From positions 7,874,001 to 7,938,000 of the forward strand of contig NZ_RAPR01000001.1 in the NCBI RefSeq assembly GCF_003610235.1: a stretch of DNA of 64,000 nucleotides. Direction: 5' to 3'. A model generated the notes under the pieces. That model saw nothing but the letters and a program-made list of their open reading frames with translations. It was not told the DNA's origin and ran no database searches. Shown one piece after another: positions 7,426 to 19,745 of the stretch. Both the position numbers and the translations under genes were made by a program. The stretch comes from Catellatospora citrea (GTDB lineage Bacteria > Actinomycetota > Actinomycetes > Mycobacteriales > Micromonosporaceae). The first letter of the stretch is position 1, and the number at the start of each line of letters is the position of its first letter.

Positions 7426-10400
7426 CTAGGCCTGTTCGGCGGACGCGGCCACCCGTGCCGCGAGCAGCCGCGCGCCCTGCTCCGCGGCGACCGTGGCGGC
7501 CATGCGCAGCCCGTCCGCGTCGCCCGTCGCGACCGCGCGTACGCGCAGCAGTTCGGCGAGCACGACCCGTTCGCCGGTCCGCTCCGCCACGGCCAGGCCC
7601 TCCGCGGCCAGGGCGGCGGCGCCGTCGAGGTCGCCGACGGCCAAGTGCGCGTTGGCCATCGCGCTGAGCGTGACCGTACGCGTGGCGCGCAGCCCCAGCC
7701 GGTACAGGGCCTCGTAGGCCGCGCGCATCCGCGGCCGCTGCGCGGCGTCCCCGCCGTACACCGCCGCCCACGCCGCGAACACCTCGGCCGTGGTGACGAA
7801 GTGCGGCATCCCGTGCGCCAGGCCCAGCTCCCGGAAACGCAGTGCCGCGGCGTGCCCGGCCTGCGCGTCCAGCTCCTGCAACTCCAGCCAGGCGGCGTAC
7901 AGGCGGGCGTTGGCCCGGCCATACGGGTCGTCGAGCCGGTCTGCCAGGTCCGCCGCGGCGGCGAGGTCGGCGTCGGCGGCGGCCCGCTGCCCGCGCAGCG
8001 ACCGCACCAGGGCCCGGAAGTTGTACGGGGCCAGCGCCGGCCGCCGCGCCACCTCCGGGCCGAGCACCCGCGGATCCATCCCGGACAGCAGCTCCGCCGA
8101 CGCGGTCAGGTGCTGCTCCGCCTCGGCCAGCCGGCCCAGGAAGTAGCAGGCCGCGCCGAGCAGGTAGGAACCGGCCGCGCGGGTCAGCGGATCGGCGTCG
8201 GCGGCCAGCGGCTCGGCCAGCTCCAGGCAGATCGGGTACTCGGCCCGGTTCGCGGCCAGCTCGCCGAGCACCCAGCGTGCCGAGGCGAGGTCCGCGCCCG
8301 CAGAGACGAGGCCGAGCAGTTCGCGGGCGCGTACGCAGGCACGGTCCACGGCGTCGCTGCCGATGCCGACGGTGACCTGCAGCAGCGCCGCCCGCCGCAG
8401 GTGCACGGCCAGCTCCTCGGTGGCCGCGTCGGCGCTGCCGGCCAGCCGGTCGGCGGCCAGGTCGAGGTGGGCCAGCGCGTCCTCGTAGGCCAGCCGCCGG
8501 GTGGCGTCGTCGGCTGCGCGCAGCAGCCAGCGCAGGTGGTCGTCGTCGTGGCCCAGCCCGGCGCAGCGGCCGTAGTGGTAGGCGATCTCGGCGGGCGCGG
8601 CCCCGCCCAGCCGCTCGTGCGCGCCCGCGAGCCGCGCGTGCAGCACCGCGCGCCGCGGCGGGCTCAGCGTCGCGTAGCCGACCTCGGCGAACAGCGGGTG
8701 CGCGAACCCGGCCCGGCCGGGGCCCTCCTCGGCGACCAGCCGGGCCGCGTACGCCGGCAGCAGCTCCTCGGCCACCGACGGCGCGGGCCGGCCGAGCACG
8801 TCGGCGAGCACCCGCAGCGGCAGGCCGTGACCGGCGACGGCGAGCACGTCCAGGCATTGCCGGGTCGGCGCGGGGACCGCGTCCAGCCTCAGGCACAGCG
8901 TGTCGCGGATGGTCGGCGGGAGCTCGCCCGGGCCGCCGTGGCGCAGCAGTTCGGTGACGAAGAACGGGTTGCCGCCGGTGCGTCCGAGCAGGGCCGTGAC
9001 CTCCTCCGGAGCCGGGTCCGCGCCGGTCTCGTGGCGCACCAGGGTCGCGAGCGCGGCCTCGTCCAGGCCGGTCAGGTCGACGCGGGTGAAGCCGGGCGTG
9101 CGGGCCAGTTCCGCGATGGTGGCGAGCAGTCCGGGATCGTGCTGGTACGGCCGGATGGTGGCCAGCACCAGCGCGCGCGTCGTGGCGAGCGCACCGGACA
9201 GGTAGCGCAGCAGCAGGAGCGAGTCGGGGTCGGCGGCGTGCAGGTCGTCGAGCAGCACCAGCAGGCCGCGTTCGCGGGCGGCGGCCCCGATCAGCCGCGC
9301 GACGGCCTCGTACAGGCGAAACCGTGCGGCGGGGTCGGCGCCGGGGGTGTCGTCGGGGGCGTTCGCGCCCAGCGCGGCCAACGCGGCGTCGCCGGTGCCA
9401 GGTGCCCCGGCCAGCTCGCCGACGACCTGGATCCAGATCCAGAACGGCGGGGCCTGGCCCACCGCGGGGCAGCGCGCCCGCACGACCGGCGTCCCGCCGT
9501 CCGTGGCCGCCGCCGCGGCCTGCGCGACCAGGCTCGTCTTGCCGATCCCGGCCTCGCCCGCCACCAACGCGACCCGGCCCGCGCCGTCGACCGCCCCGGC
9601 GACGGCGGCGGCCAGCGTGTCCAGCTCGACGGCGCGGCCGGGCAGCGGCGGTGCGGCGGGTGCCGCCGACGGCCTGATCACCTCGCGCGGTCCGTCCAGT
9701 GCCGGGTCCTGCGCCAGGATCGCCCGGTGTACGGAGCGCAGCCGCTCCCCGGGATCCAATCCGTACTCCGCGGACAGCAGCCGTTGCGTGGCGGTGAACA
9801 CGGCGAGGGCGTCGGCCTGGCGGCCGCAGCGGTACAGCGCGAGCATCAGCTGGGCGTGCGCGTCCTCGCGCAGCGGGTGGGCGGCGGTGAACGCCTGCAG
9901 CTCGGCCAGGACCCGCAGGTGTCCGCCGCCGTCCACGGCCGCGGTGAGCCGCCCCTCCTCCGCCTGCGTCCGCTGCCCGTGCAGGCGGGCCAGGTCGGGC
10001 TGCGCGGCGGCGAGGTCCGCGACGTCCGGCAGCGGCTCGCCCCGCCAGAGCCGCAGCGCGGCGGTGTAGTCGCGTTCGGCGGCGGCTGCGTCACCGGCGG
10101 CGTGCGCGGTCGCGGCCCGCCCGGTGAGGGCCGTGAACCGGACGTGGTCGACGGCGTCGGCTTCGACGTCGAGCAGGTAGCCGCCGTCCTTGCTGCGCAG
10201 CGTCGCGGGCGCGGTGCCCGGCGCGCGATCCGGTTCCAGTGCGCGGCGCAGCCCCGCGACGTGGGTGCGCAGGGTGGTCTCGGCGCTGGGCGGCGGTGCG
10301 CCGTCCCACAGCGCGTCGGTCAGCCAGTCGACGGTGGCGAACCGGTCGGGGCGGATCAGCAGCAGGGTGAGCAGCGCCCGCTGCTTCGGGCTCGCGACGG

Positions 10401-10482
10401 TGACCGTGCTGCCCGCCCGCCGGACCTCAAGCCGCCCGAGGACGCCCAGGCTCAGCCCGCTCGCGGCATCGAGCTGGATCAT
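7426..10482 (-). CDS. SARP-family transcriptional activator with ATPase and TPR domains (AfsR-like)
   Basis: A 1018-residue regulator. Residues about 8-105 are an OmpR-type winged helix (LGVLGRLEVRRAG ... PKQRALLTLLLI), followed by the bacterial transcriptional activation domain to about residue 260. Then come an AAA/NB-ARC ATPase with Walker A GEAGIGKTS and Walker B LLVLLDDLHAAD, and a long Ala-rich TPR-like C-terminal region. Such proteins switch on secondary-metabolite or adaptive genes. The adjacent monooxygenase on the same strand, with phased repeats in front, is the obvious target. The ATG at 10482 lacks a clear ribosome site, so the start is moderately sure. Confidence 0.88.
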   Translation of the reverse strand: MIQLDAASGLSLGVLGRLEVRRAGSTVTVASPKQRALLTLLLIRPDRFATVDWLTDALWDGAPPPSAETTLRTHVAGLRRALEPDRAPGTAPATLRSKDGGYLLDVEADAVDHVRFTALTGRAATAHAAGDAAAAERDYTAALRLWRGEPLPDVADLAAAQPDLARLHGQRTQAEEGRLTAAVDGGGHLRVLAELQAFTAAHPLREDAHAQLMLALYRCGRQADALAVFTATQRLLSAEYGLDPGERLRSVHRAILAQDPALDGPREVIRPSAAPAAPPLPGRAVELDTLAAAVAGAVDGAGRVALVAGEAGIGKTSLVAQAAAAATDGGTPVVRARCPAVGQAPPFWIWIQVVGELAGAPGTGDAALAALGANAPDDTPGADPAARFRLYEAVARLIGAAARERGLLVLLDDLHAADPDSLLLLRYLSGALATTRALVLATIRPYQHDPGLLATIAELARTPGFTRVDLTGLDEAALATLVRHETGADPAPEEVTALLGRTGGNPFFVTELLRHGGPGELPPTIRDTLCLRLDAVPAPTRQCLDVLAVAGHGLPLRVLADVLGRPAPSVAEELLPAYAARLVAEEGPGRAGFAHPLFAEVGYATLSPPRRAVLHARLAGAHERLGGAAPAEIAYHYGRCAGLGHDDDHLRWLLRAADDATRRLAYEDALAHLDLAADRLAGSADAATEELAVHLRRAALLQVTVGIGSDAVDRACVRARELLGLVSAGADLASARWVLGELAANRAEYPICLELAEPLAADADPLTRAAGSYLLGAACYFLGRLAEAEQHLTASAELLSGMDPRVLGPEVARRPALAPYNFRALVRSLRGQRAAADADLAAAADLADRLDDPYGRANARLYAAWLELQELDAQAGHAAALRFRELGLAHGMPHFVTTAEVFAAWAAVYGGDAAQRPRMRAAYEALYRLGLRATRTVTLSAMANAHLAVGDLDGAAALAAEGLAVAERTGERVVLAELLRVRAVATGDADGLRMAATVAAEQGARLLAARVAASAEQA

Positions 10483-10566
10483 GAGGCTGCGTTGTCCACG
10501 GCGCCATCCTAGTGAGCCCGCGCGAGCTGCGAGCCCCTCGCCGATCGGGGGATCAGCTGCACCCGG

Positions 10567-11598
10567 TCACGTGGTGGTACCGGTCGTGGGGGTCGATGGT
10601 GAGCTGGATCGGCGCACGACGAGTTCGGGGCGGAAGACGACGTGGCGGTGCTGGTGGGTGTCCGGCTCGTTGACCTCCTCCAGCAGCAGCTGGGCGGCAG
10701 CGCGACCGAGTTGTTCGCGCGGTTGGCGCACTGACGACAGCGGCACGGCCGCCGCGGCGGCGAACTCGATGTCGTCGTAGCCGACGATCGCGACGTCATG
10801 CGGCACCCGTACGCCCCGGGCGGTCATCTCCTGCAGCACCCCGAGGGCGATCAGGTCGTTGGCACAGAACACCGCGGTCGGGCGGGTCCCGGCGGGCAGG
10901 TCGGCGATCTCGCGGCCGGCACTGCGTCCCGCGGCGACGCTGAGGTTCGCGGTGGTCACCAGGCGCAGCTGCGGGCCGTCGCCCAGCGCGGCGGTCAGGC
11001 CAGCGTGCCGGTCGGCGACCTGGCGCAGCGAGAACGGCCCGCCGGCGAAGGCGATCCGGTGATGGCCCTGCCCGCGCAGGTGGTCGCCGGCGAGGCGGCC
11101 GCCGAGGACGTCGTCGACGGCGACCGAGCAGCGGTGGAAGCTGCTGGATCCGCGGTCGACGAGCACGACCGGGATGCCGCGTTCGACCAGGCCGTCCAGC
11201 TGCGCGTCGTGGGTCTCGTCCACGGGGGTGATCAGCACGCCGAGGACCCGTTGCTGGCTGAGCAGGTCGAGGTGGCGTCGTTCGCGCTGGGGGTCCTCGC
11301 CGCTGTTGAGGACCATGACGTTGACGCCGCCGTCCTCGGCGGCGATCTCGGCGCCGCGCATGACGTCGGTGAAGAAGGGGTTGGCCAGGTCGAGAGCCAC
11401 CATCGCCAGGGTCCGGCTGCGTCCGGCCCGGAGCTGGCGGGCCGAGTCGTTGCGGACGTAGCCGAGTTCGGCGATGACGTCGAGCACGCGGCGGCGGGTC
11501 GCGGCGGCGACGGTGGCGCGGCCGTTGAGCACATTGCTCACCGTGCCGACCGAGACGCGTGCCCGGCGGGCGACCTCTTTGATGCTGACGGTCGCCAT
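10567..11598 (-). CDS. LacI-family transcriptional regulator of the rhamnose locus
   Basis: A 343-residue regulator: N-terminal HTH (VSIKEVARRARVSVGTVSNVLNG, residues 4-26), hinge RQLRAGRSRTLA, then a periplasmic-binding-protein-like sensor domain ending in the usual IVGYDDIEFAAAAAVPLSSVRQP. It is divergent from the ABC importer operon and is therefore the likely repressor of L-rhamnose uptake and catabolism, released by rhamnose or an intermediate. It is strikingly similar to the second LacI protein at 22076-23095 and is probably a duplicate. ATG at 11598 follows GGGAGGAGCC. Confidence 0.9.
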   Translation of the reverse strand: MATVSIKEVARRARVSVGTVSNVLNGRATVAAATRRRVLDVIAELGYVRNDSARQLRAGRSRTLAMVALDLANPFFTDVMRGAEIAAEDGGVNVMVLNSGEDPQRERRHLDLLSQQRVLGVLITPVDETHDAQLDGLVERGIPVVLVDRGSSSFHRCSVAVDDVLGGRLAGDHLRGQGHHRIAFAGGPFSLRQVADRHAGLTAALGDGPQLRLVTTANLSVAAGRSAGREIADLPAGTRPTAVFCANDLIALGVLQEMTARGVRVPHDVAIVGYDDIEFAAAAAVPLSSVRQPREQLGRAAAQLLLEEVNEPDTHQHRHVVFRPELVVRRSSSPSTPTTGTTT

Positions 11599-11666
11599 GG
11601 CTCCTCCCGGCGCATGTGGATGCGGGCAGCCCCAGGTCCGGAGCGGGCTTCAGCGTACGCCCGAAA

Positions 11667-11678
11667 TGAAACGTGTCA
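11667..11678. promoter_or_regulatory. Candidate LacI operator
   Basis: TGAAACGTGTCA is a near-palindrome with the central CG typical of LacI-family operators. It sits about 70 bp upstream of the LacI ATG. Similar sites occur at 11786-11800, 15395-15406 and 23137-23148, supporting a shared motif close to TGAAACGNNTCA. Confidence 0.5.
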
Positions 11679-11741
11679 ACCTACATCGGACAGACATCGT
11701 GTGGCGGAAAGTGCACTCCATAACGACCGGGCATCAAAGTA

Positions 11742-11770
11742 TTGACAGGTCTGCAACCGGATCGTAGCGT
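11742..11770 (+). promoter_or_regulatory. Promoter of the rhamnose importer operon
   Basis: TTGACA at 11742-11747 and TAGCGT at 11765-11770 are separated by 17 bp, a strong actinobacterial housekeeping promoter. Transcription would start near 11777, just before the operator-like sequence at 11786. Confidence 0.65.
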
Positions 11771-11785
11771 ACGTCGCACTCGATA

Positions 11786-11800
11786 TGAAAAACGATTCAA
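11786..11800. promoter_or_regulatory. Candidate LacI operator downstream of the importer promoter
   Basis: TGAAAAACGATTCAA overlaps the expected transcription start region of the importer promoter. The right half ACGATTCA fits the LacI consensus seen at the other sites; the left half is imperfect. Its position suits repression by roadblock or by blocking RNA polymerase. Confidence 0.45.
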
Positions 11801-11811
11801 TTTGACCTTGA

Positions 11812-15353
<3,542 letters not shown>

Positions 15354-15394
15354 ACCACGACGTGAGGCTCCCGGCGTCACGTGCACCAAGGAAT

Positions 15395-15406
15395 TGAAAC
15401 GATTTA
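15395..15406. promoter_or_regulatory. Candidate internal LacI operator before the binding-protein gene
   Basis: TGAAACGATTTA matches the other LacI-like sites in the locus. It lies in the only sizeable gap of the operon (92 bp), about 40 bp before the binding-protein start, so it may control a second promoter that raises binding-protein levels. Confidence 0.4.
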
Positions 15407-15445
15407 CCTCCCTGCACCGTCCACCTCCCCAGGGAAGGGGTATCC

Positions 15446-16420
15446 GTGAAGAGCAGGATCCTTGTTTCGCTCGCCGTGGCGGGCGCGCTGGTCACGGCGG
15501 GCTGTTCGGACTCGAACGCGCCGTCCGACAACCAGAACGGCTCCGACAAGGTCGTCGTCGGCTTCTCCGTGTACGACATGCAGTACGAGTTCTTCCAGAA
15601 GATGGAGCAGGGCACCCGGGAGGCCGCCACGGCCAAGGGCTGGGAGTTCAAGCTGCACGACGAGAAGAGCGACGAGAACGAGATGGTCACCGGCGCGCAG
15701 GCGCTCATCGATCAGGGCGTCGACGTGCTCATCATCAGCCCGTTCAAGCCCAGCGCGCTCGGCCCGATCATCGCCAAGGCCAAGGCCAAGGGTGTGCCGG
15801 TGATCGTCGACGACATCGGCGGCGGCGGCGCGCCGTACGACGCGATCGTCATCTCCGACAACGCCGGCGGCGGCAAGCTCGCTGCCGAGTTCATGGCCAA
15901 GCAGATCGCCGCCAACGGCAAGACCGGCAAGAACGTCGCCTCGATCACCTGCGAGCCGTCGGCCGTCTACGCCGCCCGCCGCAACGCGGGCTTCAAGGCC
16001 GAGATCGAGAAGCAGGGCTTCAAGGTCGTCGCCGAGCTGTCCGGCAACTCCAAGGCGGAGGAGGGTTACAAGGTCATGAAGGACATCCTGGCCAAGAACC
16101 CCGACGTCGCCGGCGTGTTCTCGTGCAACGACCCGATGGGCGTCGCCGCCGCCAACGCGGTCAAGGACGCCGGCAAGGATCCGGTCAAGGACATCGTCAC
16201 CGTCGGTTTCAACGCCGACCCCGAGGCGATCACCGCCATCAAGGCCAACGGCCTGGCCGCCACCGTCGCGCAGGACCCGGCCGCGATGGGCGCGCTGACC
16301 GTCAAACTCGCCGACCAGGCCCTGGCCAAGACCGCCCTCACCTTCGACAACGCGGCCGAGCGTGAGGTCTACAACCCCGTGCAGCTGATCTCCAAGGAGA
16401 ACGTCGACACGGTCAAGTGA
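15446..16420 (+). CDS. Rhamnose-type sugar-binding lipoprotein of the ABC importer
   Basis: A 324-residue secreted binding protein. The N-terminus is a lipoprotein signal (MKSRILVSLAVAGALVTAGC), with Cys 20 as the lipidation site. The mature part is a type I periplasmic-binding fold: VVGFSVYDMQYEFFQKMEQG, a VDVLIISPFKPSALG strand, VAGVFSCNDPMGVAAANAV and VGFNADPEAITAIKANG. It captures sugar outside the cell for the two permeases. The GTG start follows AAGGGG. Placement of the binding protein after the permeases, with its own upstream operator-like site, is notable. Confidence 0.92.
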   Translation: MKSRILVSLAVAGALVTAGCSDSNAPSDNQNGSDKVVVGFSVYDMQYEFFQKMEQGTREAATAKGWEFKLHDEKSDENEMVTGAQALIDQGVDVLIISPFKPSALGPIIAKAKAKGVPVIVDDIGGGGAPYDAIVISDNAGGGKLAAEFMAKQIAANGKTGKNVASITCEPSAVYAARRNAGFKAEIEKQGFKVVAELSGNSKAEEGYKVMKDILAKNPDVAGVFSCNDPMGVAAANAVKDAGKDPVKDIVTVGFNADPEAITAIKANGLAATVAQDPAAMGALTVKLADQALAKTALTFDNAAEREVYNPVQLISKENVDTVK

Positions 16421-16501
16421 CGCCCTGGGCGGGTGGCGCGTTCCGGCGCCGCCCGCCCCACCCTGCCTGGCACTCCAAGCCGGCGAAGCTCAGGAGAAGA
16501 T

Positions 16502-17668
16502 ATGAAAGACCACGCCGCCGTCAAAGCCGCCCTGCGCGCCATGCGCATCGAGACGCCATCGTGGGCGTACGGGAACTCGGGCACGAGATTCAAGGTGTAC
16601 GCGCAGGCCGGGGTGCCCCGCGACGCGTACGAGAAGGTCGCCGACGCGGCGATGGTGCACCGCCTGACCGCCGCCGCGCCCAGCGTGGCGCTGCACATCC
16701 CCTGGGACCGGGTCGACGACTACGCCGATCTGGCCCGCTTCGCCGCCGACCAGGGCATCCGCATCGGCGCGATCAACCCCAACGTGTTCCAGGAGAACGA
16801 CTACAAACTGGGCAGCGTCTGCCACCCGGACCCCGGCGTACGCCGCAAAGCCGTCGACCACCTGCTCGAATGCGTCGACATCATGGACGCCACCGGCTCG
16901 CAGGTGCTGTCGCTGTGGTTCGCCGACGGCACCAACTACGCCGGACAGGACTCCATCGCCGCCCGCCAGGACCGGCTCGCCGACGCGCTGCGCGAGGTCT
17001 ACGACCGGCTCGGCCCCGACCAGCGCATGCTCGTGGAGTACAAGCTGTTCGAGCCGCACTTCTACAGCATGGACGTGCCCGACTGGGGCACCTCCTACGC
17101 GCACTGCGTCGCCCTGGGCGACAAGGCGCAGGTGCTCGTCGACACCGGCCACCACGCGCCCGGCACCAACATCGAGTTCCTGGTGACCGTGCTGCTCCGG
17201 TTCGGCAAGCTGGGCGGCTTCCACTTCAACAGCCGCAACTACGCCGACGACGACCTCATGGTCGGCGCGGCCGACCCGTTCCAGCTGTTCCGCATCGCGC
17301 ACGAACTGGTCCGCGCCGACGCGATCCGCCCCGACTCCGGCGTCGAGTACATGCTCGATCAGTGCCACAACCTGGAGGCTAAGGTCCCGGCACTGATCCG
17401 CTCGGTGCTCAACGTGCAGGAGGCGGTCGCCAAGGCGCTGCTGGTCGACGCCGACGCGCTCGCCACCGCCCAGCAGGCCGGCGACGTGCTGGGCGCGCAC
17501 GGGGTGCTGATGGACGCGTTCAGCACCGACGTCCGGCCGCTGCTGGCCGAGCTGCGTACCGAACTCGGCGTCGACCCCGACCCCATCGCCGCCTACCACG
17601 CCAGCGGATACCAGCAGCAGATCGAAACCGCCCGCACCGGCGGACAGCAGGCAGGGTGGGGGGCATGA
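16502..17668 (+). CDS. rhaI: L-rhamnose isomerase
   Basis: A 388-residue TIM-barrel sugar isomerase of the Pseudomonas stutzeri-type L-rhamnose isomerase family, converting L-rhamnose to L-rhamnulose. Metal-site sequences are visible: the Glu in MLVEYKLFEPHFYS, the Asp and His in VLVDTGHHAPGTN, and GGFHFNSRNYADDDLMVG. ATG follows AGGAGAAGAT. The stop overlaps the next ATG (ATGA), coupling it to the aldolase/dehydrogenase fusion. Together with that gene and rhaB it completes conversion of rhamnose to central metabolites. Confidence 0.93.
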   Translation: MKDHAAVKAALRAMRIETPSWAYGNSGTRFKVYAQAGVPRDAYEKVADAAMVHRLTAAAPSVALHIPWDRVDDYADLARFAADQGIRIGAINPNVFQENDYKLGSVCHPDPGVRRKAVDHLLECVDIMDATGSQVLSLWFADGTNYAGQDSIAARQDRLADALREVYDRLGPDQRMLVEYKLFEPHFYSMDVPDWGTSYAHCVALGDKAQVLVDTGHHAPGTNIEFLVTVLLRFGKLGGFHFNSRNYADDDLMVGAADPFQLFRIAHELVRADAIRPDSGVEYMLDQCHNLEAKVPALIRSVLNVQEAVAKALLVDADALATAQQAGDVLGAHGVLMDAFSTDVRPLLAELRTELGVDPDPIAAYHASGYQQQIETARTGGQQAGWGA

Positions 17669-19713
17669 CGACCGACCACGACAGCGCTACGCCCGCGCGG
17701 CTGGTGGACCGATCCCGCCGGCTGGGCGCCGACCCGCGCAACACCAACTACGGCGGCGGCAACACCTCCGCCAAGGGGCCGGGCCGCGACCCGGTGACCG
17801 GTCAGGACGTACCCCTGCTGTGGGTGAAGGGATCCGGCGGCGACCTGGGCACCCTGACCGAACCGGGCCTGGCCGTGCTGCGCCTGGACCGGCTGCACGC
17901 CCTGGCGCAGACCTACCCCGGCGTCGAGCGCGAGGACGAGATGGTCGCCGCGTTCGACTACTGCCTGCACGGCCGCGGCGGCGCGGCCCCGTCGATCGAC
18001 ACCGCGATGCACGGGCTCGTCGACGCCCCACACGTCGACCACCTGCACCCCGATTCCGGTATCGCGCTGGCCACCGCCGCCGACGGCCCCGAGCTGACCC
18101 GGCGGTGCTTCGGCGACCGGGTGGTCTGGGTGCCGTGGCGGCGTCCCGGATTCCAGCTCGGCGTGGACATCGCCGCCGTCCGGCGGGCCAACCCGCAGGC
18201 CATCGGCGTCATCCTCGGCGGGCACGGCATCACCGCCTGGGGCGACACCAGCGACGAATGCGAAGCCAACTCCCTGGAGATCATCCGGGTGGCGGAGAAG
18301 TTCCTCGCCGAACACGGCCGCCCGGAACCGTTCGGACCCGTGCGGGACGGCTACCAGCCCCTGCCCGTAGAACAGCGGCACCAGCGGGCGGGTGAGCTCG
18401 CCCCGCTGCTGCGCGGCCTGGCCTCCACCGACAAGCCGCAGGTCGGCCACTACACCGACACCGATACCGTGCTGGACTTCCTGGCCCGGGAACGCCACCC
18501 GCAGCTCGCCGCGCTCGGCACGTCCTGTCCCGACCACTTCCTGCGCACCAAGGTCCGCCCGATGGTGCTGGACCTGCCGCCGACCGCGCCGCTCGAGCAG
18601 ACTGCCGCCCGGCTGCGCGAACTGCACACCGCCTACCGCGCCGACTACACCCGCTACTACGACGAGCACGCCGAACCCGGCTCGCCGACGATGCGGGGCG
18701 CAGACCCCGCCGTCGTACTGGTGCCGGGCGTCGGCATGTTCACCTTCGGCGCGACCAAGCAGACCGCCCGGGTCGCGGGGGAGTACTACGTCAACGCGAT
18801 CAACGTGATGCGCGGCGCGGAGGCGGTGTCCCGCTACGCCCCGATCGACGAGCGGGAGAAGTTCCGGATCGAGTACTGGGCGCTGGAGGAGGCCAAACTC
18901 GCCCGCCTGCCGAAGCCGAAGCCGCTGGCCACGCGGATCGCACTGGTCACCGGCGGCGGCTCGGGCATCGGCCGCGCCATCGCCCACCGCCTCGCGGCCG
19001 AGGGCGCCTGCGTGGTGGTCGCCGACCGCGACGCCGACGCCGCACAGCGGGTCGCGGCCGAGATCGGCGGCACCGACGTCGCGATCGGCGTCCACGCCGA
19101 CGTCACCGACGCCGCCGCCGTGCGCGACCTGGTACGCAGTGCCTGCCTGGCCTTCGGCGGCGTCGACCTCGTCGTCAACAACGCCGGCCTGTCGATCTCC
19201 AAACCGCTGCTGGACACCACCGAGGCGGACTGGGACCTGCAGCACGACGTCATGGCCAAGGGCTCGTTCCTGGTCGCCAAGGAGGCCGCCCGGGTCCTGA
19301 TCGCCCAGGGCATGGGCGGCGACCTCGTCTACATCGCCAGCAAGAACAGCGTCTTCGCGGGCCCGAACAACGTCGCCTACAGCGCGGCCAAGGCCGCCCA
19401 GGCGCACCAGGTGCGGCTGCTCGCCGCCGAACTCGGCGCGCACGGCATCCGCGTCAACGGCGTCAACCCCGACGGCGTCGTACGCGGATCAGGCATCTTC
19501 GCCGGGGGCTGGGGCGCGCAACGGGCGGCCGTCTACGGCGTGGCCGAATCCGAACTGGGCGCCTACTACGCCAAACGCACCCTGCTCGGGCGGGAGGTGC
19601 TGCCCGAACACGTGGCCAACGCCGTCTTCGTCCTCACCGCCGGGGAACTGTCCCACACCACCGGCCTGCACATCCCGGTCGACGCCGGAGTCGCCGCGGC
19701 GTTCCTGCGCTGA
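17665..19713 (+). CDS. rhaEW: Bifunctional L-rhamnulose-1-phosphate aldolase / L-lactaldehyde dehydrogenase
   Basis: A 682-residue fusion. Residues about 1-400 are a class II (RhaD/FucA-like) aldolase with NTNYGGGNTSAKG and the zinc-site HVDHLHPDSGIA and GGHGITAWGD. Residues about 425-682 are a short-chain dehydrogenase with cofactor motif VTGGGSGIGRAIA, NNAG, and catalytic YSAAK near residue 571. It should split rhamnulose-1-phosphate to dihydroxyacetone phosphate and L-lactaldehyde and oxidise the latter to lactate. The fusion is known in Bacillus and actinobacteria (YuxG/RhaEW). ATG at 17665 overlaps the rhaI stop. Confidence 0.92.
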   Translation: MTTDHDSATPARLVDRSRRLGADPRNTNYGGGNTSAKGPGRDPVTGQDVPLLWVKGSGGDLGTLTEPGLAVLRLDRLHALAQTYPGVEREDEMVAAFDYCLHGRGGAAPSIDTAMHGLVDAPHVDHLHPDSGIALATAADGPELTRRCFGDRVVWVPWRRPGFQLGVDIAAVRRANPQAIGVILGGHGITAWGDTSDECEANSLEIIRVAEKFLAEHGRPEPFGPVRDGYQPLPVEQRHQRAGELAPLLRGLASTDKPQVGHYTDTDTVLDFLARERHPQLAALGTSCPDHFLRTKVRPMVLDLPPTAPLEQTAARLRELHTAYRADYTRYYDEHAEPGSPTMRGADPAVVLVPGVGMFTFGATKQTARVAGEYYVNAINVMRGAEAVSRYAPIDEREKFRIEYWALEEAKLARLPKPKPLATRIALVTGGGSGIGRAIAHRLAAEGACVVVADRDADAAQRVAAEIGGTDVAIGVHADVTDAAAVRDLVRSACLAFGGVDLVVNNAGLSISKPLLDTTEADWDLQHDVMAKGSFLVAKEAARVLIAQGMGGDLVYIASKNSVFAGPNNVAYSAAKAAQAHQVRLLAAELGAHGIRVNGVNPDGVVRGSGIFAGGWGAQRAAVYGVAESELGAYYAKRTLLGREVLPEHVANAVFVLTAGELSHTTGLHIPVDAGVAAAFLR

Positions 19714-19745
19714 CCCGCCCTGCCCCGCACGAAGGAGTCCCCACC

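Noticed and set aside
7645..10512. A 955-codon plus-strand frame opposite the SARP gene
   Set aside because: It is antisense to a clear regulator, is Gly/Arg/Gln-rich with no domain, and reflects the high GC of the opposite strand.
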